Below are positions 28,180 to 40,323 of a DNA stretch of 64,000 nt, in pieces. The notes under the pieces are model-generated. The model was not told the DNA's origin, ran no database searches, and saw only the letters and a program-made list of their open reading frames with translations. The stretch is taken from assembly GCA_901420285.1 (NCBI GenBank), contig CABDVE010000001.1, forward strand, positions 1,612,001-1,676,000, in the 5' to 3' direction. The stretch's first letter is position 1; each line of letters starts with the position of its first letter. Origin of the DNA: Stutzerimonas stutzeri. Its GTDB lineage: Bacteria > Pseudomonadota > Gammaproteobacteria > Enterobacterales > Pasteurellaceae. Made by a program: the position numbers and the translations under genes.

Positions 28180-29273
28180 AGCAGATTCTCACCCTACTTT
28201 TCTTTGTATTCGCCCTCTTCGCAAAAGCGGAAATGGTAGATACTTATCAATTTAAAAATCAAACCGATCGCATGCGTGCGGTGGAATTGGCGAAATCCTT
28301 GCGCTGTCCGCAGTGTCAGAACCAAAACTTGGTGGAATCCAATTCGCCGATTGCTTACGACTTACGCATTGAAGTTTATAAGCTGGTGGACGAAGGCAAA
28401 ACCGACCAACAAATCATTGATACGATGACCGCGCGATTCGGCGATTTTGTCAATTACAAACCGCCGTTTCAATGGAATACCGCACTGTTGTGGTTATTAC
28501 CGGTAGGATTGCTAATATTGGCTTTCGGGCTAATTTATCAGTCTCGCAGAAAAAATACTTTTCCTCCCCGACTTCAGGGAGAAACAGTCCATCGAACAAA
28601 AAGAGAAAACATCGCTTCCTTTGGAACTACGTCTAGTGCCGCCCACAAGCAGAATAAACCAAGTCTTTCGTGGAAAAAAAATAGTCAGAAAGTGAGTCTT
28701 ATCCTCTTCCTACTGGTACTTGCCATGCCTATCGCCTATTACTTTTCGCTTGATCGTTTCGAGCGCGTGCAACAGGGCGAGCAAACGATGCAGGAATGGC
28801 ATAATCAGCAAATTGAAATGACGGATGCGCATAAAACGGAAGATATTATCGGCAAAATTCAAGATAAATTACGCGCTAATCCGAACGACGAAGAAGCCTG
28901 GACTCAGTTAGGCGAAGCCTATGTACAAAATAATGAATTTGAGTACGCGCTCATTGCCTACAATAACGCGGAAAAATTGGCCGGCGACAAACCGAGCATT
29001 TTGGGTTTAAAAGCGACGGCGCTTTATTACCTTGCCGACAAACGTATGACGCCGGAAATTCAAAACTTAATAACGCGCGCATTGCAACAAGATAAAAAAG
29101 AAATCGCCAGTCTTTCTTTACTCTCCGCCGTTGCTTTGGAAGCGGGGCGTTATGACGAGGCGAAAGATTATTTGCAGCAATTATTGGATTCGGCTAACAA
29201 CGCGGTGGATCGCCGCATGGTGATTCAACGCATGAAAATGTTGGAATTTCTACAACGCGGAGAAACGCCTTGA
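28176..29273 (+). CDS. NrfF-NrfG (CcmH-CcmI type) fusion for cytochrome c maturation
   Basis: This 365-residue protein has two parts. Residues ~1-130 form an NrfF/CcmH domain: signal peptide, VDTYQF, the redox motif [10 protein letters not shown] (Cys44, Cys47), then a membrane segment. A polar ~45-residue linker follows. After a second membrane segment ([17 protein letters not shown]), residues ~220-365 form an NrfG/CcmI-like TPR domain ([32 protein letters not shown]). It hands reduced apocytochrome to the haem lyase. E. coli nrf encodes these as separate genes. Confidence 0.88.
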   Translation: MKQILTLLFFVFALFAKAEMVDTYQFKNQTDRMRAVELAKSLRCPQCQNQNLVESNSPIAYDLRIEVYKLVDEGKTDQQIIDTMTARFGDFVNYKPPFQWNTALLWLLPVGLLILAFGLIYQSRRKNTFPPRLQGETVHRTKRENIASFGTTSSAAHKQNKPSLSWKKNSQKVSLILFLLVLAMPIAYYFSLDRFERVQQGEQTMQEWHNQQIEMTDAHKTEDIIGKIQDKLRANPNDEEAWTQLGEAYVQNNEFEYALIAYNNAEKLAGDKPSILGLKATALYYLADKRMTPEIQNLITRALQQDKKEIASLSLLSAVALEAGRYDEAKDYLQQLLDSANNAVDRRMVIQRMKMLEFLQRGETP

Positions 29274-30478
29274 ATTACAGCGAAACAATCATTATCGGCG
29301 CCGGTGCGGCCGGTTTATTTTGTGCCGCGCAATTAGGCAAACTCGGGCGTCAAGTTACAGTGTTGGATAACGGCAAAAAGATCGGCCGCAAAACTTTAAT
29401 GTCCGGCGGTGGCTTTTGTAATTTCACTAATTTGGATATCACGCCGGCTCATTACCTTTCGCAAAATCCGCATTTTGTAAAATCTGCCCTCGCCCGTTAT
29501 ACCAACCGGGATTTTATTTCCTTGGTGGAGGAATACGACATCGCTTACCACGAAAAAGAACTCGGACAATTATTTTGTGATGAAAGCGCGGAGAACATCG
29601 TCGATATGTTACAAGCGGAATGTCATCGATACGGCGTACAAATTTGCTTGCGCAGTGAAGTGTCAAAACTGCACCGCATTGAAGGCACTGAAATAGGCGC
29701 TTTCTGCTTGCAGGCCGGTGGTGCACATTGGCAATGCAAAAACCTCGTCATCGCCACCGGCGGACTTTCCATGCCGCGACTGGGCGCCACTCCGTTCGGC
29801 TATCAAGTGGCGGAACAATTTGGTATTCCGATCGTACCGCCGCGCGCCGGCTTGGTGCCTTTTACTTATCGCGAAATCGATAAATTTTTAAGCGGGCTAG
29901 CAGGCATCAGCTTACCGATAAAGGTCACGGCGCAATGTGGCCAATCTTTTCATAATCAACTTTTGTTTACTCATCGTGGCATTTCAGGTCCGGCGCCGTT
30001 GCAAATTTCTAATTATTGGCAACCGAATGAATCCGTAATCATTGATTTATTGCCGACACACCATTTAGAAGAAGAAATCAAACAAGCCAAACAAAACTCG
30101 CCTAAGCAAACGCTGAAAAGCCTTCTAACGCGTTTACTGCCGAAAAAACTGGTCGAGCTGTGGCTGGAACAAGGTATGTTCAAAGATGAAGCGCTCGCCA
30201 ACTTAAGCAAAGCGCAATTAAAAAATGCGCTCGATTTAGTCCATCATTGGCAATTTACCCCGAATGGAACCGAAGGTTATCGTACTGCGGAAGTAACGAT
30301 GGGCGGCGTGAATACCAACCATATTTCCTCCAAAACCATGGAAAGCCAAACGGTGAAAGGCTTATATTTTATCGGTGAAGTCCTAGACGTTACCGGTTGG
30401 TTGGGCGGCTATAATTTTCAATGGGCGTGGAGCTCGGCTTATGCCTGCGCAACGGGCATTCACGCCGCAGATTTATGA
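29270..30478 (+). CDS. HI0933-family flavoprotein (YhiN-like FAD/NAD(P)-binding)
   Basis: This 402-residue protein has an N-terminal Rossmann motif (IIIGAGAAGLFCAAQLG), the family block GRKTLMSGGGFCNFTN and the C-terminal FIGEVLDVTGWLGGYNFQWAWSSAYACATG. It is a predicted oxidoreductase, and its substrate is unknown. It starts at TTG 29270, overlapping the previous stop. The link to the cytochrome genes is positional only. Confidence 0.9.
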   Translation: MNYSETIIIGAGAAGLFCAAQLGKLGRQVTVLDNGKKIGRKTLMSGGGFCNFTNLDITPAHYLSQNPHFVKSALARYTNRDFISLVEEYDIAYHEKELGQLFCDESAENIVDMLQAECHRYGVQICLRSEVSKLHRIEGTEIGAFCLQAGGAHWQCKNLVIATGGLSMPRLGATPFGYQVAEQFGIPIVPPRAGLVPFTYREIDKFLSGLAGISLPIKVTAQCGQSFHNQLLFTHRGISGPAPLQISNYWQPNESVIIDLLPTHHLEEEIKQAKQNSPKQTLKSLLTRLLPKKLVELWLEQGMFKDEALANLSKAQLKNALDLVHHWQFTPNGTEGYRTAEVTMGGVNTNHISSKTMESQTVKGLYFIGEVLDVTGWLGGYNFQWAWSSAYACATGIHAADL

Positions 30479-30570
30479 ATAAATTTCACCATTTTCAACA
30501 AAAAACCTCATTTTAATTCATTCTTTGTTTTCGTTAGAATAAGTCCTTAACTCAAACAAAGGAAAATACT

Positions 30571-31665
30571 ATGACAACGGCCACCCTTCCTTTCCACGCC
30601 GATACCGTGGGATCTTATTTAAGAACGCAACCGTTAAAAGAGGCTCGTGCAAAATTCGCTGCCGCTGAAATTAGCCGTGAACAGCTTACCGAAATTGAAG
30701 ATCAAGAAATTGCCAAATTGGTGCAAGCCCAATTAAACGCGGGCATCAAAGTGATTACCGACGGTGAATTTCGTCGTGCATTTTGGCATATTGATTTCTT
30801 AGAAAATTTAAACGGCATTGAAGGTTATCAACCGGAACACGGTTACAAATTCAACGGTGTAGAAACCAAACCTTACAACACCCGTTGTTGCGGTAAAGTC
30901 TCTTGGAATCCGAATCATCCGTTTATTGAGCATTTCAAAAAATTAAAAGGCATCGTGGGCGAACGTGGCATAGTGAAATACACCATTCCAAGCCCGAACC
31001 AATTAATGTACCCAATTCAATGGGATACCGGCGTTTATGCCAGCCGCGCAGAATTTGCCAAAGACGTACAACAGGCTTACAAAGATGCAATTCAAGCCTT
31101 TTACGATGCGGGCTGCCGTTATTTGCAATTTGACGATGTGTACTGGGGTTCGCTCTGTAACAATCATTTAAAGCCAGAATTTGAAGCCGACAAAGCCCAA
31201 GCCTTAGAAAATATTCAAGCGGTGCTCGCCGATAAGCCGGCAGATATGTTGATTACCACCCATGTTTGTCGCGGGAACTTCCGTTCCACTTACTTATTAA
31301 GCGGTGCTTACGACCCGATTGCCGATGCACTGTTTGCGAAAACCAACTATGACGGCTATTTCTTAGAATACGATGACGAACGTTCCGGCGGTTTCGAACC
31401 GCTAAAATACTTCGCCGAAAATCCGCATAAAGGCAAAGTGGTATTAGGCTTAATTAGTTCCAAATTTCCGCAATTAGAAAATAAAGATTCGATCAAGGCC
31501 CGTATTGCCGAAGCGGCCAAATATGTGCCGTTAGAACAGCTCTGCCTAAGCCCGCAATGCGGTTTCGCTTCAACGGAAGAAGGCAACATTATGAGCGAAG
31601 CGCAACAATGGATGAAAGTGCGTTATGTGGAGGAAATCGCCAAGGAAGTTTGGGGAGAAAAATAA
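30571..31665 (+). CDS. MetE C-terminal-domain-like methionine synthase family protein (YxjG/YxjH type)
   Basis: This 364-residue protein has the start FHADTVGSYLRTQPLKEARAKF, then ITDGEFRRAFWHIDFLE, a zinc-site HVCRGNF and LSPQCGFASTEEGN. Together these form the cobalamin-independent methionine synthase barrel without the N-terminal MetE half. Relatives transfer methyl groups to homocysteine-like thiols, and the methyl donor is uncertain. AAAGGAAAATACT precedes ATG 30571. No clear S-box or MetJ site was seen. Confidence 0.88.
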   Translation: MTTATLPFHADTVGSYLRTQPLKEARAKFAAAEISREQLTEIEDQEIAKLVQAQLNAGIKVITDGEFRRAFWHIDFLENLNGIEGYQPEHGYKFNGVETKPYNTRCCGKVSWNPNHPFIEHFKKLKGIVGERGIVKYTIPSPNQLMYPIQWDTGVYASRAEFAKDVQQAYKDAIQAFYDAGCRYLQFDDVYWGSLCNNHLKPEFEADKAQALENIQAVLADKPADMLITTHVCRGNFRSTYLLSGAYDPIADALFAKTNYDGYFLEYDDERSGGFEPLKYFAENPHKGKVVLGLISSKFPQLENKDSIKARIAEAAKYVPLEQLCLSPQCGFASTEEGNIMSEAQQWMKVRYVEEIAKEVWGEK

Positions 31666-31755
31666 TTCTTGGTTAAAACTTACGCTAAGCTCGTTATTGC
31701 CTAAGGCGGTTCGTAAACCCATCTAAGCCATTTGCCGAACCCGCTGTCGGAAGTC

Positions 31756-31800
31756 AAAAATAGCACCGCATTGGAGAAGGCTTCAATGCGGTGCTGTTTT
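31756..31800. terminator. Inverted CAATGCGGTGCT pair (22-bp offset)
   Basis: Motifs lie at 31762-31773 and 31784-31795. The stem extends toward a 4-base loop with one G-T pair, flanked by AAAAAT and GTTTT. It lies between the convergent metE-like gene and era. Confidence 0.8.
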
Positions 31801-31828
31801 ACTATGTCAAGATAAAGCACTGAAAAAC

Positions 31829-31859
31829 AAAAGCCAAGGCATCAAAACCTTGGCTTTGT
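31829..31859 (-). terminator. Terminator of the lepA-lepB-rnc-era operon
   Basis: AAAGCCAAGG and CCTTGGCTTT are inverted arms with an 8-base loop. On the minus strand they are followed by TTGTTTTT. Confidence 0.85.
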
Positions 31860-31878
31860 TAAGAAAAATCAGCGTGCT

Positions 31879-32787
31879 TTATTCGTCCATATAACCCAAA
31901 CTTCGTAATGCACGTTCGTCGTCGGCCCAACCTGATTTTACTTTCACCCAAAGTTCTAAATGAACTTTATTATCGAATAAACGTTCCATATCGGCACGCG
32001 CTTCCATACCAACGGTTTTGATTTTCTGACCGCCGGCTCCGATAACCATTTTCTTTTGGCCTTCGCGTTCGACTAGAATCAAGCCGTTGATTTCGTAAGT
32101 TCCACGTTCGTTCACTTTAAACTGTTCGATTTCAACGGTAACGGAATACGGTAATTCTTCGCCGGTGAAACGCATCAATTTCTCGCGGATTATTTCCGAA
32201 GCCATAAAACGTTGCGAACGGTCCGTCACATAATCTTCAGGGAAGTGATGCTCGCCTTCGCGTAAAGATTGGCGCACGATTTTTTCCAACTCATGTACAT
32301 TATTACCGCGCTGCGCCGAAATCGGCACAATGTGGGCAAAGTTAAATTTGCTACTGATTTCCGTAATAAATGGCAGTAAATCGTCTTTATTTTTGATGTT
32401 GTCCACTTTGTTGATGGCTAACACTACCGGCGCACGAGCGGAACGGAGTTTGTTTAACACCATTTCGTCATCGGCGTTCCAATGGGTGCCGTCCACCACA
32501 AAAATAATCAAATCTACGTCACCAATGGCACTGCTAGCGGCGCGGTTCATTAAACGGTTAATGGCACGTTTTTCTTCGATGTGAAGCCCCGGCGTGTCTA
32601 CATAGATTTCTTGATAGACTCCTTCGGTTTTAATTCCCACAATACGATGACGGGTGGTTTGCGCTTTGCGCGAAGTGATGGAAATTTTTTGCCCTAAAAT
32701 TTTATTTAAGAGCGTCGATTTGCCCACATTTGGGCGACCTACGATGGCGATAAAGCCGCAGTAGGTCTGAGTATGTTGTTCGGTCAT
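31879..32787 (-). CDS. era: GTPase Era
   Basis: This 302-residue protein has G1 GRPNVGKST (near residue 16), DTPG, NKVD and SAQRG motifs, and a C-terminal KH domain with [11 protein letters not shown]. It binds the 3' end of 16S rRNA and is needed for 30S maturation. It overlaps rnc by 4 bases, in the conserved lepB-rnc-era order. Confidence 0.97.
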   Translation of the reverse strand: MTEQHTQTYCGFIAIVGRPNVGKSTLLNKILGQKISITSRKAQTTRHRIVGIKTEGVYQEIYVDTPGLHIEEKRAINRLMNRAASSAIGDVDLIIFVVDGTHWNADDEMVLNKLRSARAPVVLAINKVDNIKNKDDLLPFITEISSKFNFAHIVPISAQRGNNVHELEKIVRQSLREGEHHFPEDYVTDRSQRFMASEIIREKLMRFTGEELPYSVTVEIEQFKVNERGTYEINGLILVEREGQKKMVIGAGGQKIKTVGMEARADMERLFDNKVHLELWVKVKSGWADDERALRSLGYMDE

Positions 32788-33467
32788 TTGATGTCCAGTT
32801 CTTTTAAAATTTGTTCCGCTGCTGCTTGTTCGGCTCTGCGCCGACTTGAACCTTTTGCCACAAAAATACGGTCGATTTTATCCGCATTTTTCACCTTACA
32901 TTCCACGATAAAGGTTTGGCAATGGGCTTCTCCTCGAATATTTACCACTTCATAAGTTGGCAACGGTAAATGTCTGCTTTGTAAATATTCCTGCAAACGG
33001 GTTTTCGCATCTTTTTGATTGTCGCCGGGTTTGATTTCAGCCAATAACCTGCCATACCAATTCCGGACCACTTGCGTTGCCGTCTCTAGCCCCTGATCGA
33101 GCGACATTGCACCGATAATCGCTTCTACGCAATCGGCAAGAATCGACTCGCGACGAAAACCACCGCTTTTCAATTCCCCGGAACCCAACGACATATAGTC
33201 ACCCAATGCAAATCGACGGGCGAGAGTCGCCAAAGTCGGTTCACGCACCAACGTCGCGCGCATACGACTTAATTCGCCTTCATTACTGCGAGGAAATTGA
33301 TGATAAAGCGCCTCGGCAATCGTGAAATTAAGAATGGAATCGCCTAAAAATTCCAGACGTTCGTTATGTTGAGCGGCCGCGCTACGGTGTGTCAGCGCTA
33401 ATTTTAGGAGTGATCTATCGTTAAATTGATAGCCGATTTTATGCTCTAATCTATCTAACTGATTCAT
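32784..33467 (-). CDS. rnc: Ribonuclease III
   Basis: This 227-residue protein has the RNase III signature [15 protein letters not shown] near residues 35-48 and a C-terminal double-stranded RNA-binding domain ([22 protein letters not shown]). It processes rRNA and structured mRNAs. ATG 33467 is chosen because it gives the usual length and lies 1 base after the lepB stop region. A longer frame begins inside lepB. Confidence 0.96.
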   Translation of the reverse strand: MNQLDRLEHKIGYQFNDRSLLKLALTHRSAAAQHNERLEFLGDSILNFTIAEALYHQFPRSNEGELSRMRATLVREPTLATLARRFALGDYMSLGSGELKSGGFRRESILADCVEAIIGAMSLDQGLETATQVVRNWYGRLLAEIKPGDNQKDAKTRLQEYLQSRHLPLPTYEVVNIRGEAHCQTFIVECKVKNADKIDRIFVAKGSSRRRAEQAAAEQILKELDIK

Positions 33468-33468
33468 A

Positions 33469-34518
33469 TTATTTAATTGTCGTAAAGAAACGTTCAAAAC
33501 GGAAGCCGGTCGGCCATTCGTTTGGCTCTTTGTCCAAACTCATCCAAATATAAACGGCTTTGCCGACAATATTTTTTTCCGGAACGAATCCCCAAAAACG
33601 ACTGTCGTCACTGTGATCGCGATTATCACCCATCACGAAATATTGTCCTTCCGGCACGACCCATTCTGCTGTCGGATTACTGTCTTGCGGAAAAAATTCC
33701 GGGCCGGAATAACGACGATACGGGCTAATTAAAATATTGTGCGTAACATCACCTTGTTCGGTAAATTCCAATTCATTTGGGAATGCCGGATTCGTCGGAT
33801 TTTGCGTATATTCGAATACACGGATTTCGCAATTTAAATCGCAAGGTTTACCGTCTTTAGCGTAAACGATTTGTAAAGTTTTCTTATCCATATCGAAAAT
33901 CACACGATCACCACCCTGCCCGACAATGCGTTTAATGTAATCAACGCCGGACATATTGTCTTTTGAGGTCAATGCCAGATTTTCCGCATAAGCCGCCCGA
34001 CTTGCGCCGAGACCGGTACGCATAAGCGCTTGATGCGGTGCTTTAAACACAATCACATCACCACGTTGCGGTTTATCGCCTGCGATAATAGTATTTTGGA
34101 AAATCGGATCTTTCACGCCGTAAGCATATTTATTAACCACAAGAAAATCGCCCACTCGCAAGGTGGATTCCATTGAACCGGACGGAATTTGAAAAGGCTC
34201 AAACAGAAAAGAACGCACTAAAAACACCACGGCAAGTACAGGGAACAATGATGATAAAAACTCGGAACCTTCAGAAATCGGTTCAATTTTGGCCTTTTCT
34301 TCATCACTTAGTGCTTGGCCTGTGCGTTGCTCGACACGCGCAATTTGACGGTTACGCTTTGGCACCGCTACAAAGCGGTGATAGCACCATAACACGCCGG
34401 AAAGTACGGTTAAAATCAGTAATAAAATACTGAAAGTGTTTGGCAATTGGAGGAAATCCAACCATTTCCAAATACCAAAACCGACCGCTAATAAAATCAC
34501 AAAAAATAAATTCGACAT
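33469..34518 (-). CDS. lepB: Signal peptidase I
   Basis: This 349-residue protein has two N-terminal membrane segments. The catalytic serine lies in [10 protein letters not shown] (Ser115), the lysine region is [13 protein letters not shown], and the [11 protein letters not shown] block follows. It cleaves signal peptides at the outer face of the inner membrane. It is slightly longer than E. coli LepB (324 residues). It lies between lepA and rnc. Confidence 0.97.
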   Translation of the reverse strand: MSNLFFVILLAVGFGIWKWLDFLQLPNTFSILLLILTVLSGVLWCYHRFVAVPKRNRQIARVEQRTGQALSDEEKAKIEPISEGSEFLSSLFPVLAVVFLVRSFLFEPFQIPSGSMESTLRVGDFLVVNKYAYGVKDPIFQNTIIAGDKPQRGDVIVFKAPHQALMRTGLGASRAAYAENLALTSKDNMSGVDYIKRIVGQGGDRVIFDMDKKTLQIVYAKDGKPCDLNCEIRVFEYTQNPTNPAFPNELEFTEQGDVTHNILISPYRRYSGPEFFPQDSNPTAEWVVPEGQYFVMGDNRDHSDDSRFWGFVPEKNIVGKAVYIWMSLDKEPNEWPTGFRFERFFTTIK

Positions 34519-34538
34519 AATTTCCTTCTGAGTTTTCT

Positions 34539-36335
34539 TTATTTATCTTTTCCGACATGAAGAATCGCTAAAAACGCTTCCTGCGGCACTTCCACGTTAC
34601 CCAGAGACTTCATACGTTTTTTACCTTCTTTTTGTTTTTGTAATAATTTTTTCTTACGGCTCACGTCGCCACCATAACATTTCGCCAATACGTTTTTACG
34701 CAATTGTTTGACGGTGGAACGAGCGATGATGTGGTTGCCGATTGCCGCCTGAATGGCGATGTCAAATTGTTGTCGCGGAATCAGTTCACGCATTTTTTCC
34801 ACCAATTCACGACCACGATAAGGTGCGTTGTCTTTGTGTACGATTAACGCAAGAGCATCCACGCGTTCGCCATTGATCATAATATCTACGCGCACCATGT
34901 CCGCCGCTTGGAAGCGTTTAAAACCGTAATCCAAAGACGCATAACCGCGAGATGTAGATTTCAGACGATCAAAGAAGTCTAGCACAACTTCGCCCATCGG
35001 GATTTCATAAGTGATCGCCACTTGATTGCCGTGATACACCATGTGGGTTTGTACGCCGCGTTTCTCCACGCACAACGTAATCACGTTACCCAAATAAGCT
35101 TGTGGCAACAGCATATTACATTCCGCAATCGGCTCACGAATTTCTGCGATATTGTTCAATGGCGGCAATTTTGACGGGCTATCTACATAAACAACCTCGC
35201 CGTTGGTCAGTTCGACTTCATAGACTACCGTCGGTGCGGTGGTGATGAGATCTAAATCATATTCACGCTCCAAGCGTTCCTGAATAATTTCCATGTGCAA
35301 CAACCCAAGGAAGCCACAACGGAAACCGAAACCGAGCGCGGTGGAATTTTCCGGCTCATAGAACAGAGACGCATCATTCAGGCTTAATTTGCCGAGCGCA
35401 TCACGGAAGGCTTCATAATCATCGGAACTAATTGGGAATAGCCCCGCATAAACCTGTGGCTTCACTTTTTTAAAGCCCGGTAATACGGAACTTGCCGGAT
35501 TATTATGTAAAGTTAGGGTATCCCCTACCGGTGCGCCTAAAATATCTTTAATAGCACACACGACCCAACCCACTTCGCCGCAATTTAAAATTGTAGTATC
35601 TACTTGTTTCGGCGTAAAAATTCCCAAGCGATCCACATTATAAGATTGGCCGGTGGACATGACTTTGATTTTGTCGCCTTTACGCAAGGTACCGTTTTTA
35701 ATCCGCACCAAAGAGACCACGCCTAAATAATTGTCAAACCAAGAATCAATAATTAATGCCTGTAATGGCGCATTCGGATCCCCTTCCGGCGCCGGAATTT
35801 TCGCCACGATTTCTTCCAATACATCTTCAATACCCACGCCGGTTTTGGCGGAACAACGCACCGCATCAATTGCATCAATGCCTACGATGTCTTCGATTTC
35901 TTCTGCAACACGTTCAGGTTCAGCGGCAGGCAGGTCGATTTTGTTTAAAATTGGCACAACTTCCAAATTCATTTCAATGGCGGTGTAGCAATTTGCTAAC
36001 GTTTGTGCTTCCACGCCTTGCCCCGCATCCACCACCAACAACGCCCCTTCACAAGCGGCAAGAGAACGGGACACTTCGTAAGAAAAGTCAACGTGCCCCG
36101 GGGTATCGATAAAATTCAGTTGATAGGTTTCGCCGTCTTTGGCTTTATAGTTCAACGTCACACTTTGCGCTTTAATAGTAATCCCGCGCTCGCGTTCCAG
36201 ATCCATAGAATCCAACACCTGCTCCGCCATTTCGCGGTCGGACAAGCCGCCGCAAGTTTGGATTAGACGATCCGATAAAGTCGATTTACCGTGGTCAATA
36301 TGGGCAATAATAGAAAAGTTGCGAATATTCTTCAT
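34539..36335 (-). CDS. lepA: Elongation factor 4 (LepA)
   Basis: This 598-residue translational GTPase has [11 protein letters not shown] (G1), DTPGHVDF (G3), NKIDLP (G4) and the LepA-specific C-terminal end [25 protein letters not shown]. It binds the ribosome and affects translation initiation and elongation under stress. It is first in the lepA-lepB-rnc-era operon. Confidence 0.97.
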   Translation of the reverse strand: MKNIRNFSIIAHIDHGKSTLSDRLIQTCGGLSDREMAEQVLDSMDLERERGITIKAQSVTLNYKAKDGETYQLNFIDTPGHVDFSYEVSRSLAACEGALLVVDAGQGVEAQTLANCYTAIEMNLEVVPILNKIDLPAAEPERVAEEIEDIVGIDAIDAVRCSAKTGVGIEDVLEEIVAKIPAPEGDPNAPLQALIIDSWFDNYLGVVSLVRIKNGTLRKGDKIKVMSTGQSYNVDRLGIFTPKQVDTTILNCGEVGWVVCAIKDILGAPVGDTLTLHNNPASSVLPGFKKVKPQVYAGLFPISSDDYEAFRDALGKLSLNDASLFYEPENSTALGFGFRCGFLGLLHMEIIQERLEREYDLDLITTAPTVVYEVELTNGEVVYVDSPSKLPPLNNIAEIREPIAECNMLLPQAYLGNVITLCVEKRGVQTHMVYHGNQVAITYEIPMGEVVLDFFDRLKSTSRGYASLDYGFKRFQAADMVRVDIMINGERVDALALIVHKDNAPYRGRELVEKMRELIPRQQFDIAIQAAIGNHIIARSTVKQLRKNVLAKCYGGDVSRKKKLLQKQKEGKKRMKSLGNVEVPQEAFLAILHVGKDK

Positions 36336-36451
36336 AAATAGATAGGTTTTCTCAATTCAAAAGTCATCAAATTTAGCTGGCGGATTGTACTCGAAAAGCA
36401 AAGAGAGCGCTAGAAAAGAAAAGCGCTTGCGCATCAATGAACATTGATTTG

Positions 36452-36463
36452 AGCACCGCATTG
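36452..36463. repeat. CAATGCGGTGCT motif after epmA
   Basis: Single exact copy (reverse orientation) between the lepA start and the epmA stop, about 20 bases after epmA on the minus strand. Confidence 0.7.
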
Positions 36464-36482
36464 AAAACGCACCACACAAGGA

Positions 36483-37466
36483 TTAGGCGTTTTCGATAGA
36501 GAAAGAAATAACCTCTTTGATGGTCTCAACGCCCAGAGCAATCATTACGAGGCGATCCACGCCTAACGCGACGCCGGCAGTATTCGGCATTCCCGCTTGT
36601 AATGCACCAAGAAAACGTTCGTCAATCGCACGCAACGGCAGGCCGGCTTTTTGGCGTTGACGGTTATCCTGCTCAAAACGACGCCGTTGTTCGTCCGCAT
36701 CGGTAAGTTCATGAAAACCGTTGGCAAGTTCCACGCCTTTGTAATAGAACTCAAAACGCTCCGCCACACGTTGATCTTCGGGGCTTAATTGCGCTAAAGC
36801 AGCTTGCGAAGAAGGAAAATGATAAATCACCACCGGCGCATTTAAGCCGATTTTCGGTTCCACCATTTCACTGAATAGAAATTGCAATAACGTGTCACGA
36901 TCTTCGTCCTCTTCTGCCATAAAATTCTGTTGACGCGCTGCCTCCATCAATTCTTTACGCGTTGCCGAAAGCGGATCTAACCCAACGTATTCTTGAAAAG
37001 CAAATTGATAGCTCATGCTTTCCGCCGGCAAGCAATCTAAAATTTGTTGCAGTAAATCATCCACTTCGTTAATTAATCGATACATATCAAAATGCGGCCG
37101 ATACCATTCAAGCATAGTAAATTCGGGATTATGACGATTACCGGCCTCTTCATTGCGAAAAACTTTGCTGATTTGGAAGATCGGCCCACTCCCGGCGGCA
37201 AGCAAACGTTTCATGTGATATTCCGGGCTGGTACCAAGCCATAAGGTTTTTGAAAGCGCATCAAAAGGCGCAATAAATTCCGTACTGAAGGTAGAAAGAT
37301 GAAGATCGGTCACGCCGAATTCACTCAATACCGGCGTTTCCACTTCCAATAAACCGCGATCGGTAAAGAAACGGCGGATTTCGGCGATAATTTTGGCGCG
37401 TTTTAAAAGATTTTCAATGTTGGCGGAAGGCTGCCAAGCCTTTTTTTCGGACGTAAGCACGGTCAC
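36483..37466 (-). CDS. epmA: EF-P beta-lysylation ligase EpmA (PoxA/GenX)
   Basis: This 327-residue class II lysyl-tRNA-synthetase-like protein lacks the anticodon domain. It has [54 protein letters not shown] and a C-terminal [15 protein letters not shown]. It attaches beta-lysine to elongation factor P. As in E. coli, it is divergent from frdABCD. Confidence 0.95.
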   Translation of the reverse strand: MTVLTSEKKAWQPSANIENLLKRAKIIAEIRRFFTDRGLLEVETPVLSEFGVTDLHLSTFSTEFIAPFDALSKTLWLGTSPEYHMKRLLAAGSGPIFQISKVFRNEEAGNRHNPEFTMLEWYRPHFDMYRLINEVDDLLQQILDCLPAESMSYQFAFQEYVGLDPLSATRKELMEAARQQNFMAEEDEDRDTLLQFLFSEMVEPKIGLNAPVVIYHFPSSQAALAQLSPEDQRVAERFEFYYKGVELANGFHELTDADEQRRRFEQDNRQRQKAGLPLRAIDERFLGALQAGMPNTAGVALGVDRLVMIALGVETIKEVISFSIENA

Positions 37467-37611
37467 TTTCCCTCGACTTTTTTAGGTGAACGATGTGAAG
37501 TCGCCCATTGTAAATGACTGGATTCGGCAACTCAACTTATCCTCCGTTTCGCTTGTTTATTAGCCCAAATAACAACCCTTCTCATTTGATTTGCTTAGAT
37601 AAATTAACTTT

Positions 37612-37625
37612 TTGAGGTAGATCAC
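37612..37625. promoter_or_regulatory. FNR/CRP-like site before frdA
   Basis: TTGAGGTAGATCAC matches the TTGAT-n4-ATCAA layout with changes in each half. It lies about 125 bases upstream of frdA. Anaerobic activation of frd by FNR is known in enterics. The factor here is inferred. Confidence 0.45.
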
Positions 37626-37749
37626 AAAATCGTCAATTTATCGAAATTTCGCCCTAAAAAAAGTTATTAATTTGTAAAAAAGATGGCACAATGCCGCCGT
37701 CCACCCTTTGGGTGTTTTATTTTTTACTTTCTACTGATTGGAGGATATC

Positions 37750-39549
37750 GTGCAAACAGTTAATGTCGATATTGCAATTGTTGGTGCTGGTGGCGGCGGT
37801 TTACGTGCGGCGATTGCTGCAGCGGAAGCGAATCCTAACTTAAAAATTGCATTAGTTTCAAAAGTTTACCCGATGCGTAGCCATACGGTTGCAGCTGAAG
37901 GCGGCGCGGCGGCGGTCATTAAAGAAGAAGACTCTTATGACAAGCACTTCCAAGACACCGTAGCCGGCGGCGACTGGTTATGTGAGCAAGACGTGGTGGA
38001 ATACTTCGTTGAACATTCTCCGGTGGAAATGACCCAGCTGGAACGTTGGGGCTGTCCTTGGAGCCGTAAAGCTGATGGCGATGTAAACGTACGTCGTTTC
38101 GGCGGAATGAAAATTGAACGGACTTGGTTTGCCGCAGATAAAACCGGTTTCCACTTGTTACATACTCTTTTCCAAACATCAACCCAATTCCCTCAAATTC
38201 AACGTTTCGACGAACACTTTGTGTTAGACATTTTGGTCGATGACGGTCACGCCCGCGGTATGGTTGCAATGAACATGATGGAAGGCACATTGATACAAAT
38301 TAACGCCAATGCGGTGGTCATCGCAACAGGCGGCGGTTGTCGTGCATTCAAATTCAATACCAACGGAGGAATCGTGACAGGTGACGGTTTGTCTATGGCA
38401 TATCGTCATGGTGTTCCTTTACGTGATATGGAATTCGTTCAATATCACCCGACCGGCTTACCGAATACCGGCATTTTGATGACCGAAGGTTGTCGCGGTG
38501 AAGGCGGTATCTTAGTCAACAAAAACGGCTACCGTTATTTACAAGATTACGGTCTTGGTCCGGAAACTCCAATCGGTAAACCGCAAAATAAATACATGGA
38601 ACTCGGCCCGCGCGATAAAGTTTCTCAGGCATTCTGGCAAGAATGGAAAAAAGGTAATACCTTAAAAACTGCCAAAGGTGTGGATGTAGTTCACTTAGAC
38701 TTACGTCACCTAGGCGAAAAATACTTACATGAACGTCTACCGTTCATCTGCGAATTAGCAAGCGCTTATGAAGGCGTAAACCCTGTAAATCAACCAATTC
38801 CGGTTCGCCCAGTCGTTCACTATACCATGGGCGGTATTGAGGTGGACTTTAACAGCGAAACTCGTATTAAAGGCTTATTTGCCGTGGGAGAATGCGCGTC
38901 TTCAGGTTTACATGGCGCCAATCGTTTAGGCTCTAATTCATTAGCCGAATTAGTGGTATTAGGTCGCGTAGCAGGTGAATACGCGGCGCAGCGTGCCGTT
39001 GAAGCACAACCGGCCAATCAAACTGCAGTCGATGCACAAGCCAAAGACGTCGTTACTCGCTTAGAGGCGCTTTACAATCAAGAAGGCAATGAATCTTGGT
39101 CTGAAATCCGTGATGAAATGGGTACCATAATGGAAGAAGGTTGTGGTATTTATCGCGACCAAGAAAGCATGCAAAAAGCGGTAGACAAAATTGCCGAACT
39201 TAAAGAACGTTACAAACGTATTCGTGTTGCGGATCGTTCAAGTGTGTTCAATACCGACGTACTTTACACCGTAGAATTAGGCTACATCTTAGATGTGGCT
39301 CAATCTATCGCAAATTCTGCGATTGAACGTAAAGAATCTCGAGGCGCACACCAGCGCTTAGATTATACTGAACGTGATGATGTAAATTACTTAAAACACA
39401 CTCTTGCTTTCTACAATGAGAACGGCGCACCGCGCATTGAATACAGTCCGGTGAAAATCACTAAATCTCAACCTGCAAAACGCGTTTACGGTGCAGAAGC
39501 AGAAGCTCAAGAAGCGGCTGCAAAAGCTAAGGAGCAAGCAAATGGCTAA
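37750..39549 (+). CDS. frdA: Fumarate reductase flavoprotein subunit
   Basis: This 599-residue protein has FAD-binding [19 protein letters not shown], the covalent-FAD site [10 protein letters not shown] (His45), and [21 protein letters not shown] and TMGGIEVD blocks. It reduces fumarate to succinate at the cytoplasmic face. GTG 37750 is chosen because GGAGG lies 6 bases upstream and the product then aligns with the E. coli start (MQT...). A TTG 12 bases earlier is less likely. Confidence 0.96.
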   Translation: MQTVNVDIAIVGAGGGGLRAAIAAAEANPNLKIALVSKVYPMRSHTVAAEGGAAAVIKEEDSYDKHFQDTVAGGDWLCEQDVVEYFVEHSPVEMTQLERWGCPWSRKADGDVNVRRFGGMKIERTWFAADKTGFHLLHTLFQTSTQFPQIQRFDEHFVLDILVDDGHARGMVAMNMMEGTLIQINANAVVIATGGGCRAFKFNTNGGIVTGDGLSMAYRHGVPLRDMEFVQYHPTGLPNTGILMTEGCRGEGGILVNKNGYRYLQDYGLGPETPIGKPQNKYMELGPRDKVSQAFWQEWKKGNTLKTAKGVDVVHLDLRHLGEKYLHERLPFICELASAYEGVNPVNQPIPVRPVVHYTMGGIEVDFNSETRIKGLFAVGECASSGLHGANRLGSNSLAELVVLGRVAGEYAAQRAVEAQPANQTAVDAQAKDVVTRLEALYNQEGNESWSEIRDEMGTIMEEGCGIYRDQESMQKAVDKIAELKERYKRIRVADRSSVFNTDVLYTVELGYILDVAQSIANSAIERKESRGAHQRLDYTERDDVNYLKHTLAFYNENGAPRIEYSPVKITKSQPAKRVYGAEAEAQEAAAKAKEQANG

Positions 39550-40312
39550 TTCACCAGTAATGAATGTTGAAGTATTACGCTACAATCCCGAAAACGATCA
39601 AGAGCCACATTTAAGCACTTATCAAGTGCCTTATGATAACCAAACATCCCTACTTGATGCGTTAGGTTACATTAAAGATAAACTTGAACCTTCCCTTTCT
39701 TACCGTTGGTCTTGTCGCATGGCAATCTGCGGTTCTTGCGGAATGATGGTTAATAATAAACCGAAATTAGCTTGTAAAACGTTCTTGCGTGATTATAGTG
39801 GTCATATGCGTATCGAACCGCTGGCGAACTTCCCGATTGAACGCGACTTAGTAGTAGATTTAAGTCACTTTATCGAAAGTTTGGAAGCGATCAAACCGTA
39901 TATTATCGGCAACGAAGCACCTGCTTTAGACGGTAAACCACATCCATCTACAGAACTTGCAAAAAGTCGTACAAAACAAACGCCGGCACAACTTGAGAAA
40001 TACAGAACGTTCTCCATGTGTATCAACTGTGGCTTGTGCTATGCCGCTTGCCCACAGTTTGGTTTGAATCCTGAATTCTTAGGCCCTGCCGCGATTACTA
40101 TGGCGCACCGTTATAATCTTGATAACCGGGACCACGGTAAAGCGCAGCGCATGCCATTGTTAAACGGTAAAAACGGCGTATGGAGCTGTACTTTCGTGGG
40201 TTATTGTTCCGAAGTTTGTCCGAAGCATGTGGATCCGGCTTCAGCCATTAACCAAGGCAAAGTAGAAAGTGCCAAAGATTATGTTATCTCTATGCTAAAA
40301 CCAAAAGGCTAA
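39542..40312 (+). CDS. frdB: Fumarate reductase iron-sulfur subunit
   Basis: This 256-residue protein has a [2Fe-2S] domain ([14 protein letters not shown]...C) and two further clusters ([13 protein letters not shown] and [17 protein letters not shown]). It carries electrons from menaquinol at FrdC/D to FrdA. Its ATG overlaps the frdA end by 8 bases (ATGGCTAA). Confidence 0.96.
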   Translation: MANSPVMNVEVLRYNPENDQEPHLSTYQVPYDNQTSLLDALGYIKDKLEPSLSYRWSCRMAICGSCGMMVNNKPKLACKTFLRDYSGHMRIEPLANFPIERDLVVDLSHFIESLEAIKPYIIGNEAPALDGKPHPSTELAKSRTKQTPAQLEKYRTFSMCINCGLCYAACPQFGLNPEFLGPAAITMAHRYNLDNRDHGKAQRMPLLNGKNGVWSCTFVGYCSEVCPKHVDPASAINQGKVESAKDYVISMLKPKG

Positions 40313-40323
40313 AGGGGGAAGAT

